Positions 18,705 to 32,500 of a stretch of DNA of 64,000 bases are shown here, piece by piece. The DNA is taken from assembly GCF_008831285.2 (NCBI RefSeq), contig NC_045138.2, positions 22,045,934 to 22,109,933 on the forward strand, given 5' to 3'. How positions within the stretch are numbered: position 1 is the stretch's first letter; each line of letters opens with the position of its first letter. This DNA comes from Nymphaea colorata (taxonomy: Eukaryota > Streptophyta > Magnoliopsida > Nymphaeales > Nymphaeaceae). A program made the position numbers and the translations under genes. The notes below the pieces were generated by a model. It saw only the letters and a program-made list of their open reading frames with translations, had not been told where the DNA came from and did not search any database.

Positions 18705-20293
18705 ACAAAACACTTCGTTACGGAGGTCATTGTACAAGAGTTTATTGAAGACATTGAATAGGCACACAGTTGCTTTCCATGTTGAAAACAAAATTATCAG
18801 ATACTTTAGAAAGTACCTTGGTCCGAAGAATATTAACTTTTGAGTAAGCCTAAGGTTATCCCACTGCCCAAACCAAAGCCAAAGTTCTCCTTCTCCTTGC
18901 TTGGAGGGTCAAGCTTGGGAAAGTTTTAGGGTGTTATTTATAGTTTACATGGTTGGCAGACTCAGATCTTGACTCATTGACTTGGTGAGTTGACTTGCAC
19001 TCGGTGGAGTTTTAAAATAACTTGAATCGGACGAGTTAGGGCAAGTCGAACCAAGTCAAGGACGAGTTGAGCCGAGTCAGGGGTGAGCCAGACCAACCTT
19101 CACCCATGGTCAGGTTTTTTAGCAATCTAACTGATTCGCAAGCGGACTTGGTGAATCAGCCAACTATGATGGCATATTGTGCCACACACTTTGATTTTTA
19201 AGCTTTTTTTTTTCAGAATCTACGGGGATGTTACATTTACACTCAAATCATTATCAATCCGAACTTTTAAATATCCAAAGACGTGGACTTTTCCCTATTT
19301 TTTAAGTTTTTTTTTGTTTACTAAATATGTGTGTGAGTGAGGTGGACGGGCACACACACACACACACACAAATAAGGTGTAGAAACTGGACCTAATAATG
19401 CCACCGAAGGATTAAAAAAAAAAAATCTTATTTTCATTTTTACCCTTAAGTGGGTCTTTCCCTTTTAATGCATTCAAACCCATTTTGGTCACTTCAAGCG
19501 ACACCCATATCCGATGTTACACCTTGAGCATTAAACTCTTAGCATTTGCGGAAGGCTTCACATGGGACGCCCGGCCGAGCGAACAGCGATCCTGTGGTCA
19601 CTTGCTGTCAATTACTTGTGCAACTTTTTGTCTCACTCTATTATGACAAAATAGTATTATTTTGTTCCTGTTTTCCAATTTCGTTACTCAACATAACTAA
19701 AGAAAAGATATTCTCCACATCCTCTTCAACGAGTTTCTTCTCTTCTTCTCCAAGAGAAACAAACAATCAAGCATCAAGAAACAAAATTAATCTTCTTTGA
19801 AGAGGAAATAAACTTAGAAACCTTGCACCCAGATCCCCATAAGGCCTCAGTATTAATTGGGACTCATCATTGTGTGGTTCTTTCATTTACACCTTCATTG
19901 AACAAAGAACAGTTGGAACTGGGAATCACATCATGGTGTGAAACTCATTGATAATGGCGTCAGTCACGATCAACTTGGGAGGCTTCTTTCTTTTTTTAAG
20001 AGAATTTCTAATGGCTTGAGTGTGGACGCATCTGTCCATGCGCTCGTGCTCGTTGCTTAGTCAATAATTAAGCACCACCCTCTTCCTCCCCTGCTCCTAC
20101 TGTTCCCCCAACTTTAAATAACAGTTTCTCTCTCCGCTTCCTTTTTCTCTCTCCTTTGCTTTCTCCCCCTTTACTCTCTCAGGTGGGCAGAGCCAGCACT
20201 GGCACCCGCTTTTTGGTCAAGAAATGCGAGAAAAGAAGCTCGAGCAACAAGATTCTGCAATCGTGAGGTGAAGAAGAAGGAGAGGAGGAAGAA
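18705..20293 (+). promoter_or_regulatory. Upstream region and 5' UTR of the Pro/Ser-rich gene
   Basis: The first 1.2 kb holds repeat-like GAGTTGACTTG words and a CA microsatellite (about 19350-19370). Near the gene, a TATA-like TTTAAATAA (20112-20120) is followed by CT-rich sequence to about 20180, the pattern of a plant core promoter with a pyrimidine-rich leader. The ATG at 20294 sits in a purine-rich GAAGAAATGG context. The transcription start is inferred, not shown. Confidence 0.45.
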
Positions 20294-23278
20294 ATGGCCA
20301 GCAATGGAGGCGGAACGGGCACCAGGAATGGTGGGGCGGCCTCGATCAGCGCTGCTGCGACCGCCTTCGCGTCAGCTGAGACGAGATTCCCTCCCCAGCA
20401 ACGGGTAATCCCTCCTTCGCCTCCGTTTTCTCTTCTTGGTCTTTCTTATCTTGGCTCGTATTTCCTCCGTCTCTGTCTTTGTGGTTTGTCTGCCTTGCCA
20501 TTGGGCAGCTTAGTCCGTAGATCCACTGTTTCCTGATTTGACTTGTGGGTGGGATGAAGAGATTTTGAGGGTTTCGTCTCATTTCCTTCTGTTTTCCCCA
20601 TTTTTTATGCAGCAATCTCGCGAAGGTCACTTGGGTTTGTGGGGAATGCGGACTGGACCTGAGTACCGTTAGGGTTTATGAGATGCTAGGTTTGATTTCA
20701 CGTAGAGTGCTTGCATTGTTTCTGGTAGCATATTACATTAGATTGGAGTTTGAGGAACATTGGTTTGCGTAGTCAAATGTGTAGATGACGTGTTGGACTG
20801 CCGCATTTCCGTGATCCCAGCTTTCTTCTTGATCATCTATTGAGCATGCTCTTCTGCGAGGCATTCCTTTGGTTAGGGATGATGGTTTGATCGCCGAGAA
20901 CATTTTCTGTTCAGATGATGCGATAATGCAATCAACGAGAAGTAAAATTGGAATTCCAATCAAATCTCTTGCGTTCGATGTAAAAGGGACTATGTTAGCC
21001 ATGTCACAGAAGTCCAGATCCAGCGACTTGTTGCAACAAATGACTTCAAAATCATCTGATTCTCTGAATGCGGCTGTGTTCGTGAAGATTGAAAAATGAT
21101 ATTTTTTTTGCTTTCCTTTTGCAATTTCATCAAACTTCTAATTCCATTACGTTGCTTCTAGTTTCAGATACGATGCATGTTAATTGAAATAAATAGGAAT
21201 TCCAGCTGAATGTTCCCTTGCAAGTCACGGTGGGGCCATGTTGGCCCTGTCCTGGTCTGAATCTACTGCAGATTAGCAACTTGATTGTTGATCCAGTGCC
21301 TTCTTTTCCATTGGATTCTCGTTAAGATGCTCGGTTGACGTTCAGTTTTAAGAAATAGCCTTCAAAACCAGTTCGGACTTAGCTCACTTGATCAACATTA
21401 GAGGGAACTCGACCAGCCATCCATATCTTCCAAATAGAAAAAGATAGAAAAATCCAATTCTATATATTATTGGGTTACCTTGGACTCCATGTTGGGTAAT
21501 TCATCAAGATCCAACATATACTTTAGTAAATTGGGCTTAGCCCTTTGCTGTGAATTGCCCCCACTGTTATTTATCGGCAAAAGGGGCTTTCTTCAGTTCC
21601 AGATCTTTCTTTTCATAATGAGTGCAGATTTATTTTTGTGATGCTATTCATGAATGGTGGTTTTCACCAGTGTTTATATTGTAAGGTATTAATGGAACCT
21701 ATTCGTCTTTTCTCTTTCTTGGCAGCGAAGGAGATGGCGCTATTTCTGGAGTGGGTTCTCTTGTTTTCGCTCACAAAAAGGGGGAAAGCGCGTAGTTCCA
21801 GCATCTCGCATTCCAGATGTAAGCATACCTGGAAACCACTCGAATGGGCCTCAATCTGGAGGCATCTCTGCTCAATCTACAGCGCTGGTGCCCTCTCTTC
21901 TTGCCCCACCATCTTCTCCAGCGTCTTTCACTAATTCTGCACTCCCATCAACTGCTCAGTCACCAAGCTGTTTCCTGTCTCTGTCAGCAAACATGAGTTC
22001 TCTTGATGGACCTTCATCCACCATGTTTACAACAGGCCCATATGCACATGAGACTCAACTAGTGTCTCCTCCTGTTTTCTCTACATTCACTACAGAACCT
22101 TCTACTGCTCCACTTACCCCTCCACCAGAATTGGCTCACCTTACCACTCCTTCATCTCCTGATGTGCCCTTTGCACGGTTGCTCTTGTCATCCCTTGAAC
22201 TAAAAGGTGCAAGAAAGGAAGACTGTGTGAATCTTCCATATGAAACCTCTGGCTATGTTTCTGCCAGTGATCTTCAAGCAGCCTACCAACTTTATCCTGG
22301 AAGTCCTGCCAGCCGCCTTGTTTCACCAAAGTCAGGACAATCCACTGCTGGGCTGTCTTCTCCCTACCCTGAACAGGAGTTCCCTCCCCAGTGGAGCGCC
22401 TTAATATCTTCCCAAGAGATGTTCCTTCCCAGAAACAAGCCCTCAAAGCTGTTTGGCAACAACATCACAACTTCTAGGAATTTCAGCCCTTCTCAGGAAT
22501 CTAGTTTCTTTTGCCCTGCTGCATCAGCACAATTTTATCTCGACCAGGCACAACAACCGAGCTCATCCTATCCTCACTGTGGTGGGAGGTTAAGTCTTTC
22601 AAGGGAGGCAGATGCATACTCTAATGTTGGCAACACACACCATAGGCACAGCAAAGCACGCAAATCAGATGCTGAGGAGATTGAAGCATATAGAGTCTCC
22701 TTTGGATTCAGTGCAGATGAAATTATTACTGCTCCTCATTATGTAGAACCTTCAGATGTAATCGAGGACTCCTTCACAATTATACCATTTGCAACTACTA
22801 TTCCATATACTAAAGATTCTGCACTCTCTGACATGAAGATGGAAGGGGAAAGGATGCAGGTGAAAAGTCCAAATTCGTTGGATGCTGAAGTTTCAAAATC
22901 TTCAATAGATCAAAATGAAGGTGGTATTAAGCATGTGATGCAGAATACTTCTGGTACTGATCCATGTGCAGGTTAGTATTTTTTCTGACCATGCAGGTAC
23001 CATCAGGACCTTGTTAGAAGTTCAGGACATATAGATGTGAACTGTTATGTTGCTAACCCTTGATTTCTGCCTTTGTCCTAGATGCTGGGTCACGTGAGCA
23101 GACAGGAGACCTGTTTCCATCCAGCAGTTCAAGTAACCCTGCTATGCTTGGACAAGAAATACCTCCGGAAGAGGATTTGGATGTTAGTAAAGGATGTCAG
23201 GCAGTTTTGTCAGGTCCAGAAGGAGGAACTGAACATAAAGCTGGAAGAGCTGAAGATGGAAGAGATGGCCTGACATAA
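20294..23278 (+). CDS. Hydroxyproline-rich glycoprotein family protein, 3 exons, 517 aa
   Basis: Joined exons 20294-20404, 21726-22971 and 23082-23278 give one frame of 517 codons plus stop, with GT-AG introns in phases 0 and 1. Exon 1 ends FPPQQR. Exon 2 begins with a basic, aromatic, Cys-containing segment (RRRWRYFWSGFSCFRSQK, residues 38-55). It then has APPSSPASF (97-105) and a conserved block at about 139-190, including GPYAHETQLVSPPVFS, EPSTAPLTPPPE and TTPSSPDVPFARLL. These blocks are the hallmark of the plant family annotated as hydroxyproline-rich glycoprotein (Arabidopsis At5g52430/At4g25620 type, from memory). Despite the name I see no signal peptide or extensin SPPPP runs, so a cell-wall location is doubtful. 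The acidic, Ser-rich C-terminus is less conserved. Biochemical role unknown. Confidence 0.85.
20405..21725 (+). other. Intron 1 of the Pro/Ser-rich gene
   Basis: 1321 bp with donor CGG|GTAATC and acceptor TTGGCAG|CGAAGG. It holds a few short open frames without motifs. No transposon is evident. Confidence 0.8.
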
Positions 23279-24489
23279 TGCTATCTACTAACCAGTATTT
23301 CTGAATGGTTATACTAATTAGCAGGTTACTTTATTTTCAGGTTCAGGGTAAGAATATGTATGAAATTATGTCAAAGTGATGCAGTGGTCTAACCTTTTTC
23401 AACTCCTGTAGCAGCAACTGATCTGCATGCTAGGCTTAGGTGCATTTCACCTGTTCCTTTACGCTTTGGTTTTTCTGTTGATAATGTTATGTGCTATCTT
23501 GATACAGACTGGTAGTAGAAAATGTCAGTTGCCACGGCATGCTTACTTCAGCATTAGGATGTTATGGAGCAGTAGTCACGCGTGCCCTTGTAAAATGAGA
23601 TAGCCGCTAAATTAATGGCTTACTTGTGCACTTGTAAGTGTTTGATCTGCTATTGAATTCTGTGGATTTATCATGTACTTGTTGACATTATGCTGTGCTG
23701 AGCTTCAACTGCATGAATCCATATGTGGAGTATTGCCTTGGGATCCATCAACAAACACGGTGAATTCCATCACAATTCTGGAAATACCAGCATATGTCAC
23801 TTATGATAGCTCAAATGAGCAAATTTCACCTGTCTGTTGATCTTCTTAAGCTCAAATTGTAGGTAGTGTGGTACCACTCATGATGGTCACTTTTGTCAAA
23901 ATGTCTGCTAAATCTTGTCTGGTTGGAACTTGCATTTGAATCACTTGGTTTAGTTCACAAAAAGAAATGCCTGTTTCCAGGAGTTTCTTCTGACAACTAT
24001 TGCTGGCTTCTCTATTGCCGCTCGTGGAGAAGAATTATTTTAAGTTTCTTAAGCTTTCTGAAGGGTCTTTAAGGCTCTGGAAAATAGTTGGTGGGCAAAT
24101 TGCACTAGTTGAAACATGGTTTGCTTTGACAGAATTGTTATACGAGTGGGCATTCTGAGCAATGTACATTTTCTACCCATTAGTGTGAGCTTAGATTCTA
24201 AGTGTTAGAAACCACCAACTTCTGTGGTTTTCTAGGAATTCATCTACTTGTAAGTTGTAACTAGGAGGCGCCCTGCCACTCTTTCTGCTCGGACCTATTA
24301 TGTAGGCAATCATCGCTTCAAACTATAATCAGAAAGGTTTCCTTTCGAACCGAGTCGAAGCTCAAATTAGGTGTCTCGGGCCACAACCTTTTTAAAGAAT
24401 TGAAGATAAAAGATGGTCTAGCCTATCTCAAGCTGAATTTTTTGCCTTTAATCATTTGCCTGTCTGCCTGTCTAGGAATAAATGTCACT
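23279..24489 (+). other. 3' flank of the Pro/Ser-rich gene
   Basis: Immediately after the stop the sequence is probably 3' UTR. A splice-acceptor-like TTATTTTCAG occurs at about 23331-23340, so an extra 3' UTR exon is possible. No further coding sequence is recognised. Confidence 0.4.
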
Positions 24490-25350
24490 TTCTACTATTT
24501 TCTTCCTTAGGTTGGAGGTCTAGGATGATGGTGTCATCGGCCATTACATGCCCTACCACCACCACTGCGGCACTGCCCATGGGTAGCAGCCCGCTCCGAC
24601 CTTCTCCACCAAATTTTGAACTAGATTTGAGGTTCGTCTTCCCAACCTTCTTTTCTCACCAGTCCTAGCACCCGTTCCATTAATCTGTTCAAATCACCCT
24701 AGCTTCATCCCCGACGCCCATAACTGCATCTTCCGGACTCCTGGTGATCCCTCTCCATTATTTAATTCACTAGCGCGTTGCGTCTCACAAAACGCCGCAC
24801 TTTTCGTGCACCTACCATCTACACTTAACGCCTGCAGACCGCGAGCTGCCTCTCCAGTACCATTACCGGCACCCACCACCATCGCCTTCAACGAGACTTC
24901 CATTGAATTCTTGCTGCCACTTCGGATGGATGAAAGGATACCCCTCTAGTTTCTTGACACCACCCAATCCATCTAGCCGCCCAGCAACTGTAACCGCAGC
25001 TGTGCCCCCCAGCAATGCCGCACCACTGCTCGTTCGGCCATGATGCCTCAACTTGAACGCTCTTGATTCCGCCCAATCGATGAAAAACCAGGGCATCTAT
25101 CTGCAGCCAAAGTCTGTGGATCCCGAGTTGCCTTTAGTGCGACCTCCGTGATGCCATTACCAGCGCCAACCTGACCGACGATGTTCAACGGTACCATCGG
25201 CTAACCCTCACCGTCTTTTGGCAACGGCCGACAATGCGACTCCACACCCTTGGCCTTCAGTTCCATCGGATAACCCATCAGGCCGCTCGGCACCGGCAGC
25301 TACGGCTGCGGTCGCCGGCGAGCGACCTATACCCACAGGGAGGGGGAGTT
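24490..25350. other. GC-rich block of unknown nature
   Basis: A sharply GC-richer segment with Pro/Ser- or Gly-rich frames on both strands (for example minus 24694-24903 and 24863-25096). No domain is recognised. The right edge has GGGAGGGGGAG followed by a CACCATGG context. By analogy with the GC-rich cores of transposons elsewhere in the window, I suspect the core of an unrecognised element; a captured gene fragment is the alternative. Confidence 0.3.
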
Positions 25351-28233
25351 GAGTTTCTGAACGTCACCATGGCGGAGGTGATTCCTTAGATTTAGCTAGA
25401 GTCGAGCTCAGCTAGGACAATCTTTAGCTTCATTAAGCTCAGCCAAGTCAAAAGACTCCACCGAGCTGTGCTCAAACTCGGCATGTGTGCACAGCTAATG
25501 CTGTATCACATGGTCATGTGCCACGTTTGCGGTAGGAGACCTAGCTTGGCTCGGCTAGATTTGAGTTTAAGCCAAATTGTGAAGCTTGATTCAGGTGCTA
25601 GCCAAACTCCAGTCGGACCTTCTAAGGCTCGAGCCAACGCTTGGCTAAGCTCACACCCAAATGCTTTCACATAATTATGTGCCATTTCGAATCAAGGGTG
25701 GCAGAGAAGGTGAAAAATTCGTTTGAGTTTTCGAATCGTTAGTTTCACCCCTATGAAAGCTTAAGCATAGTATTCTACTAGGAAGCCAGGTTAGTCAGAG
25801 CTCACCAGGTTTACTCTCAAGAACCGAGCCCATGAGGTGGTCCGGACCTGAGATTCCTCGTCCATACAAGAAATAAATGAAAAGCGGACAGAAAGTTGAT
25901 TGTGGTACTAAAAAACACACCTAACTTTGCGATTTTGTTAAACACACATCTGAGTTTGCATTGTTAATCAGAAGGATCGGTAAAATTGTTTTTGCCAAAT
26001 TCACTATTTACATCAGCAAAAGGATACCACTTTGCCAGCTAAAAGTGGCATGAAACACGTACGTACCTTTGTTAACACATCTAGAATGAAGAAAACGACA
26101 TTCAGGTAGCTGTTTTAGATATTAATTAAAAAACTGCACTAATTTGGATAATTAATCATGTATTAATATTACTAGGCATAGCTAAATCAGTTAATGCAAG
26201 CTACCAAACTCGAGATTTGTCCTTATGAAGGTAATCCAATCTTCTTGACACATCATCAACCCCACTTAAGTTAGTAATAATGTGGGGTTACTTGACAGAA
26301 GGCTACCTTTTTCTTTTCACTATGATGCAAAGTGTAGGTGCATTTTTAACCACGTTAAAAAGGTCAATTGTGTTTCTTTATTGTTTTGGTGCGTGTTCAA
26401 AATTGTCCTAGAAGATATCAATGATAAATTGCATATGTATGTACTTGGCATAGCAAACATTATTTGTCAACAAAAAAAGAAAAAATGCCGCTGGCATGTT
26501 TAAGTTTCTAAAATTTTGCATACTCAAATCTTAAACCGAGACCTCGATTGCTCATTATGGAGAAGGGACTTGCAAAACAAACAAAAAGGGCATCTAACAT
26601 ATTTATTCTAGAAAGACAACCTTAACTCATCTTGTCACCTCAAGGGGCATAACCTAGCTGGTTGAAATAAGGGCATTTGCAAAGGATGTATGTATTTATT
26701 TCAATTCCTGTGAATGTTATGCTTCTATGTCTTAAAGTGGTAGAGTGCAGTATCCAAAATGAGTAATCTAATATGTAGGTTGGCTCAAAGCTTCTAAGCT
26801 GAAAAAAGCTTACAGTTTAAAAGACTGGGCTAAGACCCCAAAAAAATATAATATTATGGAAGGTACTGAAAAGGCAACGATTAGAGATGCACCTCAGAGG
26901 TCGACAAGCTTTACAGATGCAAAGACATGGCCTTTCCTTGGTCCTCGAAGAGCCAACTTTCATCATTATCACACCAAAACATTCTATCCCTCTAAAAGGG
27001 CTTTTTTTGACAAGGATATTGTAAACACATTATTAGAATTTATGTTTCATTATGTTTTTATTCCAGAAATTATAATGTTAGTGTAGATATTCTTAGATTC
27101 GTCAATCAAACGCTAGATATAATTGCAATGTGTTGCAATCACAGAATATTCTTCTTATCTATCACCCTGTAAAATGCTTCAATATCTTTCTACAGTAGAT
27201 ATGGATATCAACTCGTTTGGAGACCACTGCAGAATTTATTCACCAAGCCTCATAACTGGTAACAACTTGCAAATAGAATCACTTGGAGTTCCTGAAAGTA
27301 ATGTCGGAATTTAGAACAGAGATGGAAACATGAACATAATGCCTTCGAGCGCAGACGCATGAAACCAGGTACAGAATGACCATGAACTAGGTAAGGTGTT
27401 TATGTCTGGTGAATGAATGAGGGGTAGTCCCGTCCGCAGTCCACCATTAGCAACAATTTATTTAGCATCTTGATTTCAGGAATCAGAAAGCTTTCACCAG
27501 TCCATAAACCTCGCTTCTGATGAGCTCACAGCTCGTCTGAATGAAAATTTAAAGTAATCAAGGCAAGATGTTAATAAGACCAGCGATCAGCACAAACATA
27601 ATCCATCAGGATTAGGTTTCCTGGTCCAAGGAGTTCTGAAAAAGAAATTCCTAACAAAAATACGAGAGCTGATGCTTAAGCTTCTTCCCCATGGTCTCAC
27701 TCTTAATGAGTAGTACACTGTTCCAAAAACAGGTTGATAGAGGACCTTCAGGAAGATGCAGTTAGGAAAGGGGAGAGGCAAGAAATATAGTCCAAAAACA
27801 GCAGAAATATGTACGCCCTGCGCAAGGCAGCTCATTTACATATTCAAGGCCAAAGAAAAGGCTTGTCCTTTAAGTTTTCACCACTTGTTTAAGTTCCACA
27901 TAAACCTAAATAAGGAAAAGATATATGATTTATTCAAACAAGAAATATGGCATTGAATACAAAAATCATGTTTTTCTTGGTATACATTTATTCCATTGAG
28001 TAGAAGAAAAAATACACTGAGGCAAGCTCATCGCAGTAATTCCAGATGTACTCCGATTCTCAATATAACTGCAGCCACATGCATCGCTCTCTGACACAAA
28101 TCCGGCCCTTGGTGCATAATAAAATGAATATGACCATCACCAGAGCCAAATCTTAATGGTGTTATATCAACTGATATAATATTTGACATGCTTTTGGTCT
28201 ACTGAAAAAGTGAGACAGGGCATAGTCCATTGA
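25351..28233. other. Intergenic with dispersed repeat words
   Basis: 25370-25660 is rich in AGCTC/GCTCGG/GCCAA words, like the decayed repeat at 4130-4290. The rest is AT-rich without a recognisable gene. A minus-strand AATAAATG (about 27987-27994) could serve as a poly(A) signal for a leftward transcript. Confidence 0.35.
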
Positions 28234-28278
28234 TCAAGCATCCAAAAGACTATGAACCATGGACGTTGCCTCAGGTTC
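28234..28278 (-). other. Possible terminal exon of a leftward transcript
   Basis: On the minus strand an acceptor-like TTGTTATGCAG precedes 15 codons (EPEATSMVHSLLDA, stop), then about 250 bp reaching a minus-strand AATAAATG. It looks like a last exon with a 3' UTR. No partner exon is evident, and the Copia-A insertion lies just upstream. It is not in frame with the SPP end. Weak call. Confidence 0.2.
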
Positions 28279-28475
28279 CTGCATAACAAAGTAAACATAC
28301 TAAGTTAGATTCTTTCACGGCCAAAAATAGATAGGAAATACTTCAGATATGCTCCTAGTTTGCCACTAAAAGAAATCAGAAATGCACTTGTTTGCTTAGT
28401 CACACTCCTTTAATGTGTTTATCATGATTCGTTGAGATATAGTTTGAATTTCGAATTTAGTTGCCATTTCATCAT

Positions 28476-28613
28476 TGATAAGATTAGAAAGAATAATCTT
28501 TGATTGACCTCGAAATCTGCCCTAACTCCTCTTTATATAGACTAGAGGAGAGAGAGAAGTTATTACAAAAGTACCCTCTTAAACCTAAAACTGAATATAA
28601 ACACATCTTAACA
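28476..28613 (-). repeat. Copia-A 3' LTR
   Basis: 138 bp, identical to 33528-33665. It follows the purine-rich tract whose complement lies at 28614-28628. Confidence 0.95.
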
Positions 28614-28620
28614 CTCCCCC

Positions 28621-29565
28621 TCAAGTTGGAGCGTATATGTCAAATAGGCTCAACTTGGAACAGCAGCTTTGGAATGGTCCCCTTGCAAGAGCCTTAGTAA
28701 AGATATCAGCCGTTTGCCCTGTAGTTGAAATGTGTGAGGTACTTACAAACCCCTTTTGAATCATGTCTCTAGTATAGTGACAATCTACTTCAACATGCTT
28801 GGTTCTTTCATGAAAAGCCGGATTATTAGCAATAAACAGTGCAGCTTTGTTATCACATAACAGTTGCATAAGAAGAGGCACTTCGACAGTAAGATCCAAC
28901 ATCAGGGATCTAACCCACATAACTTCAGCAGTACCCTGAGCCATAGCTCTATACTCAGATTCTGCACTTGATCTGGCAACCACAGTTTGCTTCTTACTCT
29001 TCCATGTAACCAAGTTGGATCCAATAAACACACAAAATCCAGTAGTGGATTTTCTGTCTGAGGGGCATCCTGCATAGTCGGCATCAACATACACAGATAT
29101 AGTGAGTGAGGTACCATTCTGAAAGAAGAGTCCCGTTCCTGGTGAATTCTTTAGATACCTAAGAATCATCATAGCAGCATCCCAATGAACTTTCTTGGGC
29201 TTATCCATAAATTGACTCACTCTGCTAACAGCATAGGCAATGTCAGGTCGAGTAACAGTGATGTATAGGAGCTTCCCAACAATCCCTCTATACTGTCTCG
29301 CATCAACATCTTCAGTATCATCATCATACAAGCGGGTATTGATATCCATAGGTGTGGATGCAGGCCGACACCCCAGCATCCCTGTCTCTTGCAAAACATC
29401 AGTAACGTATTTCCTCTGGCACATGATAAGTCCCTTTTGATTTCTGGCAAACTCAATACCAAGGAAATAACGTAGTTCACCAAGGTCCTTGGTGACAAAG
29501 TGTTGTCCAAGGACATCCTTGATGTTGGAAATCCCCTGTAACAATGATATCATCAACATAGACAA
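28621..29565 (-). pseudogene. Copia-A pol C-terminus (RT end and RNase H), out of frame
   Basis: This open frame holds the rest of pol. From about residue 11 it matches the Copia-B polyprotein: the reverse transcriptase thumb (LGELRYFLGIEF, RPDIAYAVSRVSQF), then RNase H (VDADYAG, SSAESEYRAM, CDNKAALFIANNP, HVEVDCHYTRD) and the usual Copia ending ADIFTKAL. The first residues are read from the wrong frame upstream of the deletion. It is not expected to be translated alone unless an internal start or a frameshift is used. Confidence 0.88.
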
Positions 29566-32500
29566 GAACTATCACCGTACCTGTAGAAGTCTTCTTGACA
29601 AAGAGGGAATGGTCGGCCGAAGAACGTCTGAAGCCCTCATTCTCAATATTCTCTGACAATTTCTGAAACCAAGCTCGAGGACTCTGTTTCAGACCATAAA
29701 TCGCCTTTCTCAATCTGCACACTTTCTGACACTCCCCCTCAGCAACAAACCCTGGTGGTTGCTGCATATACACTTCTTCATGTAAGTCACCATAGAGAAA
29801 GGCATTTTTGACATCAAGCTGTGAGAGGGACCAATTCTTGCTGACAGCCACAGCAAGGAGAATCCGTAAGGAAGCATGTCGTGCCACAGGAGAGAAGGTA
29901 TCATAATAATCAACCCCATAAGTTTGGGTATAGCCTTTTGCAACCAGACGAGCCTTATATCTGTCAATACTGACATCTGCTCGGTATTTGATAGTAAAGA
30001 CCCATCTGCAACCAACAATGGCTGCATCAGCTGAAGGAGTAACAAGTGTCCAGGTGCCTCTAGACTGAAGAGCATCCATCTCTTCTTGCATAGCTGCTGC
30101 CCATTTGGGATCAGAGAGAGCATCCATGGGATTCTGTGGAAGAGCAATAGCCGACAGCCCCTTGACAAACTGTCGGTACATAGGGGTGAGTCTATCCATG
30201 GATAAATGACCAGAGATAGGATGCAAAGTGCAACTGCGTTTGCCTTTCCTTTGAGCAATGGGCATATCAAGTTCATTAGGAGCAGGAACATGCTCGTGAC
30301 ATACTCCTATGTCATCATTACATAAAACATTGTCAGTTGAGTTTGTGTCAGGAATTACCTTGGGCGTGCTGGGTGAAGGCACAGGTGCACATTGAACAGG
30401 CGCAGCAGGCTTAGTACGACGTTGGTAGACAGCCCCAAAACGTGGATCAACTGGGTTTGGACAACTCATGAGAGGTAGAGGAAATTGGACTTCATCATTT
30501 AATTCAGGCGCCCTTAATTGAGTTCCATTTGGGGAGAAGAAAGAGGTTGATTCAAAAAATGTAACATCAGCACTCACATAATACCGACGAGTAGAAGGAT
30601 CATAACATCGATATCCCTTTTGAGTGCGGGAATAACCAACAAAGATCGTTTTGATGGCCCGAGGAGACAACTTATCTCGCCCAGGACCAAGCAACTGAAC
30701 AAAGGCAACACATCCAAAAACACGAGGTGGAACAGAAAACAAGTCTCTGTCAGGAAAGAGGACAGAGATAGGAATAAGGTCTCCCAACACAGATGACGGC
30801 ATACGATTAATAAGATAGCATGCTGTGAGAACAGCATCGCCCCAGTAAGAATGGGGAACATGGCTATGTATGATAATGGTTCTGGCAACATCAAGAATAT
30901 GACGGTGTTTCCGTTCAGCAACCCCATTTTGTTGGGAGGTATAGGCACAAGAAGTTTGGTGGATGATACCCTTATCCCTGAAAAATTGTTCCAAAGAGGA
31001 AGCACAGAACTCAAGAGCATTGTCAGAGCGCACAATTTTGACACAAGTATCAAACTGAGTCAGAATTTCATTGATAAAATTTTTGATTACATGACCCACT
31101 TCAGATTTATGCTTCATAAGAAAAACCCAACTAACACGACTATAGTCATCGACAGCAACAAGATAATATCGATGACCTTGAAGAGCAGGTGTACGACTCG
31201 GACCCCAAACATCAAAATGAAGTAACTCAAACACAGAATGGCTACTTCGACTGGGCCGCGGAGGAAAGGATGACCGATGGTGTTTGCCCAACTGACAAGA
31301 CTCGCATTGAAAAGAAGACTTAGGAGACAGCTGAGGAAAAACATGCAGCAGTTTCTGAAACGGGAGATGTCCAAAACGTAAATGCCAAGTATAAGCCGAG
31401 GATGAGGACGACCCTGCAGAGGTAGACCCAGCAAAGGGAAAGGGATGCACTAGCCTGTAAAGACCTCCCTGTTCACGGCCACTGCCAATCACCCTGCCCG
31501 TCAGTATATCCTGAAACACAAGAGAAGAGGAGTCAAATATCGCACGACAGTTTAAATCTCTGGTAATCTGACTGATAGATAGTAGGCTATGTGGGAATTC
31601 TGGTGCATGAAGAACATGTTGCAATGGTAATGATGAAGTAAGTTGGACCTCTCCAAGTCCAACAACGGGAGAATATTTGCCATCTGCTAGAATAACCGAG
31701 CGACCAGGTGGAGTAGGGACATAAGAAGTAAACTGTGCCTTGTCTCCACAGAGATGTGTCGATGCACCCGAATCAATGAGCCAATCTGTAGTGTCAGAAT
31801 ACATACCAGATGAAGATGCACTGGCAGCAGTAGTGATAGTAGAGGTGGTCGGATCAGGAGCTTGTTGAGGTCTATCTCCAATCAAGTGTCTCAACTGAGA
31901 GATAATATCATCTGCACGTAACTCACTGGAGGAAACAGGATGCTGAGTCTTAGGCTGCTCTGGAGAATCAGTAAAAACAGTCTGATTGGCAACAGCTGGA
32001 CGACCATGTTTCTGCCAACACTTATCCACAGTGTGACCAATGCGATGACAAAACTGACATACTGGGCGCGAAGGGGTATTGCCACGGCCACGGTATCCTC
32101 GTCCTCTGGCAAAGAGGGACCCACCTCTGCCACGAGTAGCAAGCATAGCAGAAGTGGTATCAAGAACAGTCGATGAAGGGATTGGAATTCTGCTTAGCCT
32201 ACTATAAGCTTCATCAATAGGAGGAATCGAGGGACTAGTGAGCATCTGATTCTTTGCTGATTCATAAACAGAGTCTAATCCAGACAGAAATACTCCGACC
32301 ATAAGCATATCTCTGTATGCCTTCTGTTGTTCACACTTACATGCAGGAAAGTAGCTGTTTAGTCTCTCAAACATGGACTTGAGACTAGAATAATAAGTAT
32401 GTAGAGGGCGACCATCTTGGCGCATCTGATGAATATCATGATGAAGCTGCATAATTCTTGTTTCATTCCTTGCTTGTGAATAGGTGGCTGCAAGGGAATC

